DNA of 64,000 bases from Ulva prolifera (taxonomy: Eukaryota > Chlorophyta > Ulvophyceae > Ulvales > Ulvaceae), in NCBI GenBank assembly GCA_023078555.1, contig CM041196.1, forward strand, positions 124,001 through 188,000, in the 5' to 3' direction. Position numbers and translations under genes: made by a program. Of the stretch, positions 1 to 12,900 are shown piece after piece; the stretch's first letter is position 1, and each line of letters starts with the position of its first letter. The notes under the pieces were generated by a model. That model did no database searches, was not told the origin of the DNA, and saw nothing but the letters and a program-made list of their open reading frames with translations.

Positions 1-1443
1 CCAAACACGGGTACTCTTGTGCTCTAGATCTGCACCCCGGTGACCAGCCCCGACCTATGTCCTATGCTATCACCGGAGCAGTGGCTAGTATTGCATTGGC
101 TAGCTACAAATCGGAGTCGCTTACCTTTCGCTGGACATCCCTGCACCGCCTTGACATAGCCGAGCGTTGAAAACAGTTGCAATACTCTCGCAAAGCAGCA
201 AGATTCATTTCGTATTCTTTATCACCTAAATCTTGGTCCGGTACGTCTGGCTTGCGCCATAAAAGGCCTTGCCAGCCAATTTCCAATGAGTCTATCGATG
301 ACAGAGTCGATCGAGGCTGGCAAAACGCGCTTTTGGAACGTGAATTAAGATCTAAAGTTGCTCGCGTGGTAGCCAGTAGCATGGCGGTTCGTGCCAGGCT
401 CCCCAGATCTGCCCAGAAATTAGAAATGTTTTTCGTTATTTGGGGGTCTCCCGGGTAACGAGATACATGACTACACCCTGCATGCATCTCGGTCCGGAGG
501 CTGCGTCTGCGAGGGCGATGTCTGGCCAACACCAGCAACACCGCTGCGACACCGCTGCTCCTCGTGTATTCCCCAAACACACCACATTGCGATAATGATT
601 GATGTTGATGACTGATCTGGTGGTGGCAGCGGCAGCGATGCAACCGTGCAATTGACCGTGCACGTAGGCGGCAGAACCGTCGCTCCGTAGAGTCGCTGTA
701 GTGCCTTGCACATTATGTAGCACAGGGACTGAGTTTCAGCTACTTGGTGTATGCATGTGGCGCACAGCATACGTATCGTTGTTTCGACTTCCGAATCGTC
801 TGAACGCAAGCGACAGTACCTTTCCATCAAGGACTCAAGAGATTGCGACAGGTGCTGTGCATCGTGTTGAGTGATCTAGCGTCTCAAATCATGCAGAAAC
901 TACATGTCTCTGCATCACTGATATCAAGGAAGCGCTCGCTTGCTACCGTCAGGACATGTCATTGTTCATACCTTATAATCCTGTGCACGTCAATATCTGC
1001 GATGTGGAGATTGCCTAAAATTATGAACTTATTGGGAACTGTAATTGCCTCTACATCACACCTTTGACAGATCGTTGCTACATTGCCCTGACTCAAGCAC
1101 AGCGCCTGGTGCTGGGCGGCGCGCCACCAGGAGCCGCCGGAATGGGAAAGACAGAGAGAGCCAAGGATCTAGCTCGTGCACTGGGAGTGCAGTGGTATGG
1201 TCCCCCATTCCAGAATCGCTGAAGGCTCTTCCAGCCTGTGTCAATCGTCCTACCTGATCTGGCTTTGATCTGTGAGACTATGCACATGGCAGAGGGCTTG
1301 CAAATGTCCAAGCTGCTGAGTCGAAAGTTTGTAATTGTGTGGAAGCTGTGGATCAAGACATTCTTAATCATTTTACATACAATCGTGAGGAATCATTTGG
1401 GGACATCGCCAAAAAGTTTCACGACTTTCGTGAAGGATGTGAG
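1..1443. other. Left flank, no supported gene
   Basis: Several short overlapping reading frames exist on both strands, but none shows a domain, a consistent splice pattern or a recognisable mobile-element motif. I see nothing that supports a gene here. Confidence 0.5.
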
Positions 1444-1448
1444 CGCGG

Positions 1449-1733
1449 TGTTGTGGGATATCCATATCAAGAATCCAAGTATAAAGATAACATAATCAAG
1501 TGAAGAGGCGACTAACAAAGGACTCGTTGCTTCAGGTGCTTCAGTGGTAGAGCATGTGGGTTGTGCTCATGACGTCACCGGTTCAATTCTTACTTTCGTT
1601 TTTGCCGCGCGTTTTTACGCCATGGCAAGGTACGCTCCCCTCCACGTCGTCATGCACAGTCAGCATGCTTACCAGCTCAGGCACGCGCATTAACCCCTGT
1701 GCACACTCGATGAGACTAACACGCGTCTTGACA
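1449..1733 (+). mobile_element. Solo LTR of the TRIM family
   Basis: This 285-bp sequence matches the LTRs of the TRIM at 21943-22793. It starts TGTTGTGGGATATCC and ends GTCTTGACA (TG...CA termini). It is flanked by the direct 5-bp duplication CGCGG at 1444-1448 and 1734-1738, so its boundaries are exact and it is a genuine solo LTR left by LTR-LTR recombination. Inside it a tRNA-like stretch shows an A-box-like segment around 1535-1556 (TTCAGTGGTAGAGCATG) and a B box GGTTCAATTC at 1580-1589, about 40 bp apart as in a tRNA gene. T-runs follow shortly after the B box. Confidence 0.9.
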
Positions 1734-1738
1734 CGCGG

Positions 1739-2514
1739 CGCTCGCGTCCCGCGGCTCCCTCTTGCACAAGGAGGTTGTTGTGCGCGCGGCCTGCTGCGGC
1801 AGCGCGCTGGACCGCTCCCAAAGACGGCCGGGCTCAATCGAGGCACACCGGCGGCGCAGGGCCGATCAGCGACCGCGTTTCGATGGCGCTGATAGGAATG
1901 GGCTTGGCGGCAGCGCGATTCACCTAGCCATGGCCTCCTTATGGCGACGACAGCCGCCGTCGGTGCCGGCGTGGGGGGCGTCGAGCCGCATCGATGCCGC
2001 CGTGCGGTGGGCGGCCGGCGCAATGGTGTCATCCGCGGCGACGGCATGCCTGCACTTGGCGCTAATGCGCGAGCGGCGAGCGGATGCCCGCGAGACGCTA
2101 CATCACGGCTGGCCATAGTGGGGAAGTCAGGCCGAGCAACGACCACGTTCCTTTTCCAAACTAGCTACAGCGGCCTGATATGCTCCGGCATTGATGCCAT
2201 GGGTCGCACTCAGAGCTCCTGTGCGTGCTAGGAGGATACACTAGATTGCGCAAATCCATGCTGCTACATTTTGCCAGCAAGTATCGCGAGAAACACTGAT
2301 GTGGTTCGCGAGAAACAGAATGTTCTATTGTTTTGGCCCAAGTCATCGGTTGAGGCCGTTTGATGTGAGTGTTCTGGTCTGCCCTACACAGTGAGAGACA
2401 TGCATGAGGACTTGACTGTACTCGGGACTCTTGCTTGAGACCATGTAAGTAAATCACGTGTTATTTCCTACCTGGATTACCACTGTAACTGTGGTCAAGT
2501 CATTTCGCCTCACA
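1739..2514. other. Spacer between solo LTR and CACTA element
   Basis: The first 400 bp are GC-rich and open in several frames on both strands, as GC-rich DNA often is. No domain or splice structure is visible. I see nothing supportable here. Confidence 0.4.
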
Positions 2515-2517
2515 ACA

Positions 2518-2543
2518 CACTACAAGAAAGTTGACTACCCCAA
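2518..2543 (+). repeat. CACTA left terminal inverted repeat
   Basis: The first 18 bp are identical to the inverted right terminus, followed by a similar CCCCA block. It is preceded by the target duplication ACA. Confidence 0.92.
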
Positions 2544-3310
2544 GACTGCGTCTGGGGAGGTTTATGGAAAACGCTTGGGGCAGATCTGTGCCGTTGGGCG
2601 TAGCACATGGGGCACATTAGGCCATGTATTGGGGCCAATACATGCCAAGGGCAAATGCTGTACGTGAACACAACTAGCCGGATGCTGTGTAGGTTTGGCT
2701 CGTGTTGATGCAAATAAGCACATAGAAGACATTTAAGTGGTTTTGTAAGTGTTTGGGTCGCCGGGACTTGTTGCAGTGCAGCAGTAGTAAACCGCCCCAA
2801 ACGCCGCACAACTGTATGGGGCAAACACGGGCAACGTCCGTTGCACATGCGTTGCCGCCACACTACATCACGGACTTAAGGAGACTAGCAATCAAGAATT
2901 GACACGTAGATGGAGCGCAACTGTAGCGAGTTCGCACGCCTGGCAGATGATGCCCGATAGTGTGGCGAGTGCATGCTGTGTAGGATATTGGCAGCTCCCC
3001 GCATCAAAGACTGTAGTGCCCATTCCAAGACGGTAGATGACAGATGCATTGCTCTATTGTCTATTTGTGATTGGCCGCTTTGATTCGACTTGCGTATACT
3101 CGTGAACAGGTTCCTACACGAGGTCGCGTGCACACGTAAATCGCCACCTACAGATGTCTAAGTCTGCCCCTGATGGTCAAGGGGTACAAACTGCCCTTGC
3201 CCAAGTGGCGGTTTTGTGGACATTAGGGGCAGAAACTGCCCTAACTGCAACAGGTGAGGTTTGGCATGCATTCCTAGGGGCACAAATCGTATGGACTGCC
3301 ATTGCTAGGA
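2544..3310. repeat. CACTA left subterminal repeat region
   Basis: Short dispersed motifs of the type TTGGGGCA, ATGGGGCA, TAGGGGCA and their complements recur at irregular spacing. They match motifs at the right end. In known CACTA elements such clusters bind the TnpA-type protein; that role here is inferred from position. Confidence 0.7.
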
Positions 3311-3958
3311 AACGATGCTACACCGCAATGCAGGCCACGCACACCATTGCAGCTTGCATATATGCTTCCAGTGGTTTACAACTTGTTCACTATGTGGCTG
3401 CAAGTGGCTCTAGCTAGCCGAAAATTTAGTCACATGGCACTGATAAACATGCACGCCACTACACGCCACCAACCTGGATTGCACTGCCTTGGCAGGCTGC
3501 CAGGCTGTGCAGGAGCGACCACGGGTAAGGTTGGAACATGTTGACATCCTTCAATGTCTGACTATATGATCTTCACCCTGCCAGCCACTTATTTCTTGCC
3601 TCTACCCCGCCTGGCAATTCTCTGCATGAGATTCCTCATCAGTTAGCAAGTGTGAATCAAGGCTCAGCTCGGCTGCCGCATAGTGACAAGCACTCATAAT
3701 CAGACTTACAGTCACTCGTTGCAAGTGGCCTTCAGGTGGCGAGCGCCACGTGGACAGGCGTGCACAGTCAAACGACATTCGCCAGGAAAGCTCACATGAA
3801 CTCTACTGTGAGTGAAGGGTGACATACCGCTGCACAAGGCAAGTCCATATCTGCGCCGCTTGCTCCATAATTTGCGTTTGTATGGTTGCCTGTATACATG
3901 TACGTACATGAGATCATTTAATATGAATCTTGCATTTGGGCAAAATTGTCATGTCACA
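3311..3958. other. CACTA interior without a recognised gene
   Basis: Only short overlapping frames occur here. I see no motif; it may be the 3' untranslated part of the minus-strand gene that follows. Confidence 0.35.
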
Positions 3959-5012
3959 TCATCTAGTGGAGGGAAGAATATCAATGATCCGGCATTGGCG
4001 AGGAAACGCACCTTTGCTCGGGCGTAGTGTGTTAGCTGAGAGTGTTTGCTTCTGTGCCTTTGCAATTGCCTCTGTCTGCTTGATGCCAGCTGCTGAAGCC
4101 GCTCGCTTTTGTGATCTGGTCGTCTTACCTGTGACCGGTGGTCTTGATGGTAAGTTATTCTCACTTGCTGGTGCCTCCTGTACCTTCACATGTACACACA
4201 TTGAATTAATGCTGCTGCTCGAGCTCCTAGCATGATATGTGGGCGACGCGGTACTGACTTCTAGTGTGAAGTACAAGCCTACTGTAACACGGTGTACACG
4301 ACACGATAGCAGTGAATATACCAGGAACCTGCAGGCACGCATGAATCGCCGATGGGACAGGCGTCAGAGAGGGCATACCTCTCTGATCGCTGCTTCCGCG
4401 TGAGGTGGAGCCTTGGCAGCTGCTTTGCGTCGCCATTTGTTCTCTCCTTGCATGGCACGCTTGGCTGCTGGGTTCAGCATCGCACGCACCTGTGGGGGAG
4501 CATGCTCTTGCCTGGCCGGATCCGGAAACAGTGGCGCAGATGGTAGTGCACCAGCCACACTCTGAGGAGGAGGTTGATAAGCAGCCACAGTCTGAGTGCC
4601 CGGTGTGTGCACAGACCCGACACTGCTAATCAGCAGACTCTGCTCGAGTGTCGGAGGAATCGCTGAACCGTCTATAGTTGCAGTTGCTGCAAAAGAGTAG
4701 GGAACAGCACGAGACTGCATCTCCGCTCGGACGGCAGCCATGGCCTGGGCATACATCTGGGCCTTAAGTTCATTGATGTCAACCCCGGAAGCAATACCTG
4801 CCGAAGTCATTGCAGCTGTATCTGCAACCCCTAGAGGAGCATTCCTATACTTGTCCAGCTGCTGCTCAGCTCTTGCATTGGGATCTGTCCTCGGCAGAGT
4901 TGAAGATCTGGGCACAGGCCTAGGCATACTCGCCGTAGCTAGCAGCCTACCTGACGGCCTGCCATGACCACTCTTTTCAGATGCGAGAGATCCAGAGTAT
5001 GCATATGTGGGG

Positions 5013-5050
<38 letters not shown>

Positions 5051-8000
5051 GCGGTGGTTGTTGTCATCGTTGCCTCGGCGGATAAAGCTGGGAACATGGC
5101 CTGCACATCAATTTCTTGCGTGGCCGACACCTCATTTGAAAGGCATCTACCGCTGTCGGAATTGTTGGGAGCTCGATGAGCATCAGGCGCCGTGTCGTGG
5201 CCTGACGCTCTGACCTCGTCAATGACGTCCTCGAGCAGCTGTTCATCGTCACTATTTAGCTCGGGCCAAGCAGAATTTTCATCATGTTCCGGATGCTCGT
5301 CATTCATGGAACGTTGCTGCAGCGGAGCTTCAAATGCGGAATATGGGACGACGATCGAAGGTGGCGGGACAAAATCAGTTCCCCTTGTAGCCTGGACCAT
5401 CTCCGCTTCATTCGTGAAATTCGTTGTGTCATCGACCTGAACCTGTATGCCTGATTCATGTTGGCAGTGCAAATCCACATGATCGTCACAATCACTCAGT
5501 ACTCTATTTGTTGGCAGCGCTCAAGAATTACGTGCATTACCTGGTCCTCGCAAGCTGCAACAACATCACCAATGGGCTCTGCAAGCCATTCTTTGATGCA
5601 CTGATTATAGAAAGCCATCAGTCTTGGGTGCAAAGGTACCGAGTGAACGGCCTCTGCACTCGGGGCAGGTGCGAATGCATTCTGATCATACTGACCTTCG
5701 TCTGCATTCTCATCTGGTTCTGACTCGGAAAGGTCGTCGATGTAGTTCACCAGTTCTTTACGGTGCTTGTCATTGATGCATTGCAGTCTGTGCATCATCC
5801 TTTTGGAGGCCCCACACAACTCAGTAGGTGCTGCCACCCTCCACAAATGATCAGTCCATAGACTCATCTCAAACGCTAGCTCGCCGTGAAAGAGCATTGA
5901 CACATGTGGCCGTGACTTCCACGACCAGATCAGCGAGGGTGTGAGACCCTCGCTAGAGGCGCGCCTGTGGTTGTTGTTGTTGGGGGCCTCTTTGGCAGCT
6001 GGCACTGTGCACGGGATCGTGTCTGCTGAACTCCAGCCATATCTTTCGGTTGCTATTTGTTCCATGGTATCGGCGCGGTCGTCGATCCATTCAGCAGTGA
6101 GCCACTGAACAGCCTGCAATGGTGCACGTTATGTTCAGTCAAGTGCAGCAACTGTTTTCAATTGTGAGGCACGGAACTGTGTGTTGTATCACACCATTAG
6201 ATTGCAATTAAAAAATGGATAAACATATGAAGCTGCATGATCCTGGATCACGATACTGCGGGTGGTGACATGGAACATCACCTGTGGCGCAGTTTTGCAC
6301 AGACCGCATATGAACTCATAGAGTCGGTTAGCCAATTGATCTTTGTTTCGGATTGTGTTCTCACTGTGCCCTTCCCGGAACTTGCGTAGTTGGTCCCGAT
6401 ACGATCCTAGAGGCGGATCACCTGCTGCAAGTTGTCCAGCGGATGGCTCATCATCGTACATGGGAGTCTCCAGGGCAGTATCAATGCCATCTTGTAACGC
6501 TGTTGCATTTGCAGGTTGTCCATCGACATCAATCGCCAAGGCTGCAGTGTTCGGGTCACCTTCAGCGTCACGCTCGGCCATAAACATCAGAAAGTCCAGC
6601 ATACATGCCTCTCTGGCTCTACTCTTCATATGTTCCGTGGCCCTGCACATGTAGGCGTGAGAAGGACAGTTCGTGTGCTTATAGCGGATACTGCAGTGTG
6701 ATGCTGGTCTGATGCGGTGGAGGCAGCATGCTTTGTAATTTCACCACCCCGCTGCCCTGATTTCTTGATGTCACCGTAGTATGCCCTTGCTTGCGACCGT
6801 CTGTACGTCTCCCCGTAGCAAGTGCACGCCAGCAACGCCTGTAGCTCACGCACGTCATCCTTGTCGAGGATTTGCATGTACATGCACATCCACTGCATTA
6901 GATCCTGAAAGTTGTCAGTACAAGAAGATGCTGCATATTACTGTCCGATGTTCAATTTGTTCCTGATTTCGTTGCATTGCATGTGCTCAGCCATCAACCA
7001 CAGCAAGGGAGTACCTCATTAACAGCATTAGACTTCAGCTTGATTTTCAGCTTCGTCTTTGGGGCTGCTTGCCCTGGTAGAAACCCTTGCATGTCCGGCG
7101 CCCACCACCGGGCTGCCTTACATAATGACTCTTCTTGCGGTGGCTGCTTTTGCTGTGGAGGCATGTCCACCGCGATCGAGAGCAGGGTTTTGGACAGTCT
7201 TGATGGCATATACGCTACCGATGCCAGCCCGGCCTCCAATCGTCTCGAGTCCTACACAATGTGCATCTGTAGACTGTACCATGTGACAAGCGCCATCATG
7301 GTCGTGCTAGTGGTAGTGTGTGCACCATTGCAGGAAAACTTGCTCACGCTCTCGTTTGAATTCAGTTGTGGACGCACCTCCGCCGTGTCCGCGTCCGTGG
7401 CCGACTTCGGCTTGTTCTTTCCGCGAACCTTTTTTTTGGTGTTCAGCCGCAGGCTAAAGTGCCCCGCAGTGGGCTTCGTGTTAGCGACTTGCACCAACGC
7501 CGCATGCGCCTCTGCCGCTTCTTCGAGCGGCATCGCGTAAACCTGCTCGATGATCTTCCGGAAAGTCTTTTGTTTCTTGCCTTCTTCGAATTCCAACATA
7601 TATTCCTTCTGTCCTGCCTTCCCCAATTCTGACTCGGCAGCAACAATGATGTCCTCTGCGTGTTGCCGCCGCTCAGGCATCGACTGCATAGGACGGGTTG
7701 TATACGTATCTAAGGTGACAATTTTTAAGCCCTGGGAATACACATCGATGATCTTGATGTCCCGTGTGGGCAACCTTTTCGTCTTAGCGAGTTGTCCGGC
7801 CATGGCTAACACGGAATCTGCCACTGCGCACGACGTCGATTTGCGTGTACGTAGCTGATGGTCACGTCAGATCCTGCTGCATTTGTTTCTGGATCTGAGA
7901 CGCCAACTGTGGAGGGGTCGATTTTGAATGAAGTAGTGCGCGTCATGCGCCGTACGTGGCGGGGGGTTGTGGGCTCCATGAAGTCAACATGTGGGTGTTT

Positions 8001-8235
8001 TCACCGTCCTCGACGGGATTAGGAAAACCGCATAACATGCGAAGTAAGAGGCCGACTCTGGTCGCATGATGTGTAGAATTGGTCGGTATCTGAAATGCAG
8101 CACATTAGTCTCCTTCCTTGCGTTCGTCCTCAACATTGCACGTGCCGCAAGTTCTTGCATAGTACAATCGACATTGTACTCGTTCATCTTTGATACAGCG
8201 CAAAATCCTATGTGATCGGCGAGCGGACTAGACAA
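3959..8235 (-). CDS. Multi-exon CACTA-borne gene of unknown function (possible TnpA analogue)
   Basis: A chain of minus-strand coding segments runs from about 8235 to 3959. The clearest junctions are a donor after 7378 to an acceptor at 7251, an exon 7251-7015, an exon starting at 6892, and a donor after 6225 joined in phase to an exon starting at 6113. The predicted protein has a Lys-rich patch, a long acidic Ser/Glu/Asp stretch and a poly-Pro run from the G34 tract at 5016-5049. No catalytic domain is recognisable. Around 5496-5478 and 4950-4927 the reading frame changes with no room for an intron, so the copy may be decaying or carry sequence errors. It is divergent from the transposase, with the 174-bp array between them. 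A TnpA-like DNA-binding partner is a guess from position only. Confidence 0.5.
5011..5049. repeat. Poly-G tract (34 consecutive G)
   Basis: An uninterrupted G run covers 5016-5049, preceded by a near-continuous GGGGA block. On the minus strand it reads as poly-Pro within the unknown CACTA gene. Confidence 0.95.
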
Positions 8236-8880
8236 CCTTGGTCATACGCACGAGTCCTCCGAACCGTCGTGCTCTCGTCCTTGAGTGCGTCCACCGGCGT
8301 CATTATATAATTCTACTGCTCCAGCATCAACAGATCTCAGCAGACTTCAGGCAATGCGCGTACTCTGCAAAATTGACAGTGTCTTCTCCAATGAGCCCAG
8401 CTGGGGGGTGGCGCCTTGATCTCTAAGCTGCCCTCCAACTTCCGTGAGGGAGTACAGGATAACCTGTGACAATCATGCTTCTGGAGAAACGTTAGTCACA
8501 GGCACATATCCTGTTTGGCGTAGGCACCTACGCAGGTGCTCAATGAGCACTGCTCATGCTAATGTTCGTATGCAGATCATCCGATGCCACCTCTCTGGAC
8601 CATTTGGTGACAAACGAGCAACTTCCCAAGTGGCCGTCGTAAGACGATGAAACCTAGCCGAGTTGTGACAGCAATAACCCCCTCGTATTGGGTTGCGGCA
8701 GCAATGAATGAAAATGTTGACTCAACCAGCATGGTGGTAATTGAACCATAAAGTTCAATAGTCTTTCTGACGAAGGTGTAAGCACATGTTTCCATCAACC
8801 TTGTACACTCTTGTGTGGTGGTGATTATACGTTGGCATACTGCACGTGTTAATGGTTCCAACCTTGTTCCAGTGACTGAG

Positions 8881-9688
8881 TGCACACATCAACCGATTCC
8901 AAACTCCTCAACTACACCTACAGCCTGGGTACTGGGCAGAGTTTGAGCTGGATCAGAGCAAGTCCAGGTACCAAACTGCCAGGCGGTGTGTCTGCAGCGT
9001 TGAATTCCGGTGTGCAGCACCGACACACGAGAGCAGCCCCAGCAGATGTGATGCTGCACACATCAACCGATTCTAAACTCCTCAACTACACCTACAGCCT
9101 GGGTACTGGGCAGATTCTGAGCTGGATCAGAGCAAGTCCAGGTACCAAACTGCCAGGTGGTGTGTCTGCAGCGTTGAATTCCGGTGTGCAGCACCGACAC
9201 ACGAGAGCAGCCCCAGCAGATGTGATGCTGCACACATCAACCGATTCTAAACTCCTCAACTACACCTACAGCCTGGGTACTGGGCAGAATTTGAGCTGGA
9301 TCAGAGCAAGTCCAGGTACCAAACTGCCAGGCGGTGTGTCTGCAGCGTTGAATTCCGGTGTGCAGCACCGACACACGAGAGCAGCCCCAGCAGATGTGAT
9401 GCTGCACACATCAACCGATTCTAAACTCCTCAACTACACCTACAGCCTGGGTACTGGGCAGATTCTGAGCTGGATCAGAGCAAGTCCAGGTACCAAACTG
9501 CCAGGCGGTGTGTCTGCAGCGTTGAATTCCGGTGTGCAGCACCGACACACGAGAGCAGCCCCAGCAGATGTGATGCTGCACACATCAACCGATTCTAAAC
9601 TCCTCAACTACACCTACAGCCTGGGTACTGGGCAGATTCTGAGCTGGATCAGAGCAAGTCCAGGTACCAAATTGCCAGGCGGTGTGTC
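8881..9688 (+). repeat. 174-bp tandem array, 4.6 copies
   Basis: Copies start at 8881, 9055, 9229, 9403 and 9577, exactly 174 bp apart, and differ by only a few substitutions; the last is cut off at 9688. Because 174 is a multiple of three, the array stays open as a 276-codon frame (8880-9710), but each 58-residue unit shows no domain. The array lies between two divergent CACTA genes, so a promoter or enhancer array is more likely than a protein. Confidence 0.95.
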
Positions 9689-9915
9689 CATAATTTGCAT
9701 TTCGGCATAATGCATGGATGCTGACGCTTGGACAGCTAATGTAAACCGAAGCGACTGTCGAGGGAGGTGCAGGTGCCAGCTATAACCGGCCGTTGCGCGA
9801 TAGCCAGGAAACACACCACCACTCACAGCTACGAAGTACAACACTTGTGTCCCAGTACTAGAAGGCGACTACATAATTGTCCGTCGCGCCGACTGCCACC
9901 TACTGCTCCGATAAA

Positions 9916-12900
9916 ATGGTAGGCCGCAAGATAGGCAGCAAATTCTGCATATACCAAAACAATGTCTATCAATGCCCGGACTGTTTGGGGCGCTGTAGGA
10001 CACGGGACCGAATGAGGTACCACTTCCAGAAGCAAACAATTCATAACGGGCGTGTTGTGGCATGTCAAGTGCCTAAAGATGAGGCTTCTATCGCTGCGGA
10101 AGAAGCATGGCAAGCGCGTATTGCTGGGAAGAAACGGCGTCTGGAAGAACAGCCTTGCAGCTCGCCAAAGCAGCAGCAGCACTGCCACAGCGGATGCCCG
10201 GAATCATGTTCACTGCAGAAGACACGAGCTGATGCCGATGAAGGTCACTGTCATGGTGAGATACCCAGGCCTGCCTTTCACGTGGTTTACCGCGGTTCGG
10301 CCACGGGCATGCGGTCCGCAGTTTTTGACTTGCGTGCGGTAGGACTGCCAAGGTCAGCTTTTCACGCTGCAGGTGACCAGTCACCTGAGCAAGCTCACAA
10401 ACCTACCATGGACTCGACACACGTTCCTGTCAACGAGATTGCTGCTGCGATGCTACAACGCATCCTTGACAGTGGAGATGACTCCGGCACCATGCCAATC
10501 GAGGTACCAGAGGGGGTGGTCGACTACTTACAGGTGAGGATCCACAGTGTCATCATAACTGCATGCTGTACAGATACTCCCGGCATCTTTGAGTGGAGCA
10601 CCTTGCCGGTCTATGTGTGTTCTCACTGAACACGAACCGTCACCTGTAGCCTTTCCATGCTACAGCGTGGCATGGCATGGATCAGGAGATGTCTACTTGT
10701 GTCGGGGGCGGGTACATCAGGGGATTGCATACTACCATGAATTCGTGGAGAACATCCCATCAATAGATATGCCTGGCAGGTCGGCTCCCCGCCAACCATA
10801 TAGCACGCTGCAGGAGCTTTCTGGCATCGACTCGTGCAAACCGGGAGATGATGACATGCTACATCTCCGGGGTGGGCTTGAAGAGGAGGAAGATCCGGAC
10901 CTACAGGAGCACGCCGATGACGCAGAAGCATACTTTCAGGCTCTTGGCTTGCCGAATCTCTTGGCGGACGAAGAGGAGGAAGCCGACGAGGCGGGGGGGG
11001 GCAGCCACCAAGGAAGCTTGGCCTCTGGAATTGCTACAGAAGCCACTGTACCCTGGCTGTCAATACATTGTCCAGCAGTTTTGCTACGCCCTGTTCCGAG
11101 TGAAGACCGGATCCATCCGGGATGACAGAGCAGATCTATTGTGCAAACTCATGGCCCAAGTTATGCCAGAGGGATATCTGGGACCCAAGTACGTCCATCA
11201 GGCCTAGCGGCAGCGACACCACAATGCTGCCACCTATGCTGACTAGTTTCCAGCGCCTCATACTTGGGCACTACTAGCATCCGGGTATCGAGAGTGCAGG
11301 AGCTATCATGAACTCAAGCAGGCGAACCGAGTTCAACCAGCAGCCGCATTTGAGCACCATATCTGCCCGGTGTCAAGTTGTAGCCACGTCTTTGCCAAAA
11401 TTCAGAAAGGCGAGTGGGAGCAACACCGGAATGACATTTGCCCCCACTGTGGCCATGGACGGCGGTTGAAAAAGTCGGCGGGTCACCTGCAGGCCTCGAG
11501 AAGGTTCGTTTACCCCCGACACGACTCAATGCACACCCACCTGAGCACCTGCACCGCGACCGTTGCATGAAATTTTTTCAGGGGAGCAGCATGCACTGTA
11601 ACATAGTGTTGAATGTAGGATGTGGGATCTCGGCATTGAGAGCGCTATGGCCAAATTCCTGGAGGACCCTGAGATCAGGCAATGCATCAAAGACAAGCTG
11701 CATCGCACCACAGCTGACCCCCAGACGTATTACGGATCACAGGCATTCAAAAATCTGAATGACGACTGCGCGGGTGCTCTCATGATGCACAATGTCCTCA
11801 CCATGCTCATCAGCATAGGAGGTGACGGAGTGCAGTTGCTGAACTGGGGCAAACGGACTGCCACTGTCATTGCAGTGAAGTGCGAAGACTTGCCAATGCA
11901 CATTGTCCAGACAGCGCGAGCAGTGGCTCCTCTGATCATTATCGAGGGACCTACAGAGCCTGGCACTCTGGACCACATTCTCAAGCACACCGTTGATTTC
12001 CTATGTGACCACGCCCCATCACGGACCACAGGCAGTGCGAGCTCAGCCCACTCAGACTCCACCACTCTGTGCTGAACGCGGTGTCATGAAGTGCGCCCAT
12101 GCTTGCAGACGTTGACGGTATTCCGATGGCTTGGAGCGCCCCGCACCCATTCCATGTGGCAGCCAATCAAGCAGCAGAAGCTCTGAAAGCGGCGGAGGCT
12201 GTCCACGCAGCAGCTGTGATTGCCAAAAATGCGGATCCGGACAACGACGTTGCAAGTGCTCAGCTACTCGGGGCACAAACTGCACTTGACACCGCGTCTC
12301 AGGCAATGCATCAAGCTGCAGAGGCAGCGAGTGTCGTGTTGCCGGTCGTGCTGGAGCACTGGTTTCCAGTATTGATGGCACTACATGGGGACACACCATT
12401 TGCCGCGAAACTCCGGCATTCGGTGGGGATTGCTGCTCCAGCAGCATGCCCTCGCTGCATGCTGTTGGCGTCAAAGAGGAAGCCGACGGAAGATGGGTCC
12501 CCCGGAGACACAGTACTGAACGCCACATCGTATGGAGGCTGTGCATGCAAGGCTGAAAGAAATGCTCCAATCGTGCCTGAAGCCGGACCTTGCAGCATGT
12601 CTACACATGCAGGCTTCGAATACTCTGCTGAGGATGGCTCATTTGACAAAGAGGCAGCAAAGCTCCTCTTGATTGATGACGATCTGGACGAGCTCATCGC
12701 GGAAGCTGCCTTGGTGGCAACAGAAAAAGAGAGAGAGATCTACGTGACGGAGCTGAACAACAAATTGGCTGCCCTTGGGCCAAATGCTACCGTGCAGGAC
12801 AAAGCCAAGGGTACGTTCCAATTAATCCATACTCATCGATACTCTCATGTGCAAGAAAAGTAGCAGGATCGCTAGGTGATTCAATCAAGAGAACTGCATA

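Noticed and set aside
1535-1600. Functional tRNA gene
   Set aside because: The A and B boxes are good, but the T stem and acceptor stem do not pair, and the segment lies inside an LTR with target duplications.
1583-2146. 187-codon minus-strand ORF
   Set aside because: It crosses the solo LTR boundary and lies in GC-rich DNA open on both strands.
8880-9710. 276-codon repeat ORF taken as a gene
   Set aside because: It is open only because the 174-bp unit is a multiple of three. It shows no domain or splice signal, so it is reported as a repeat.
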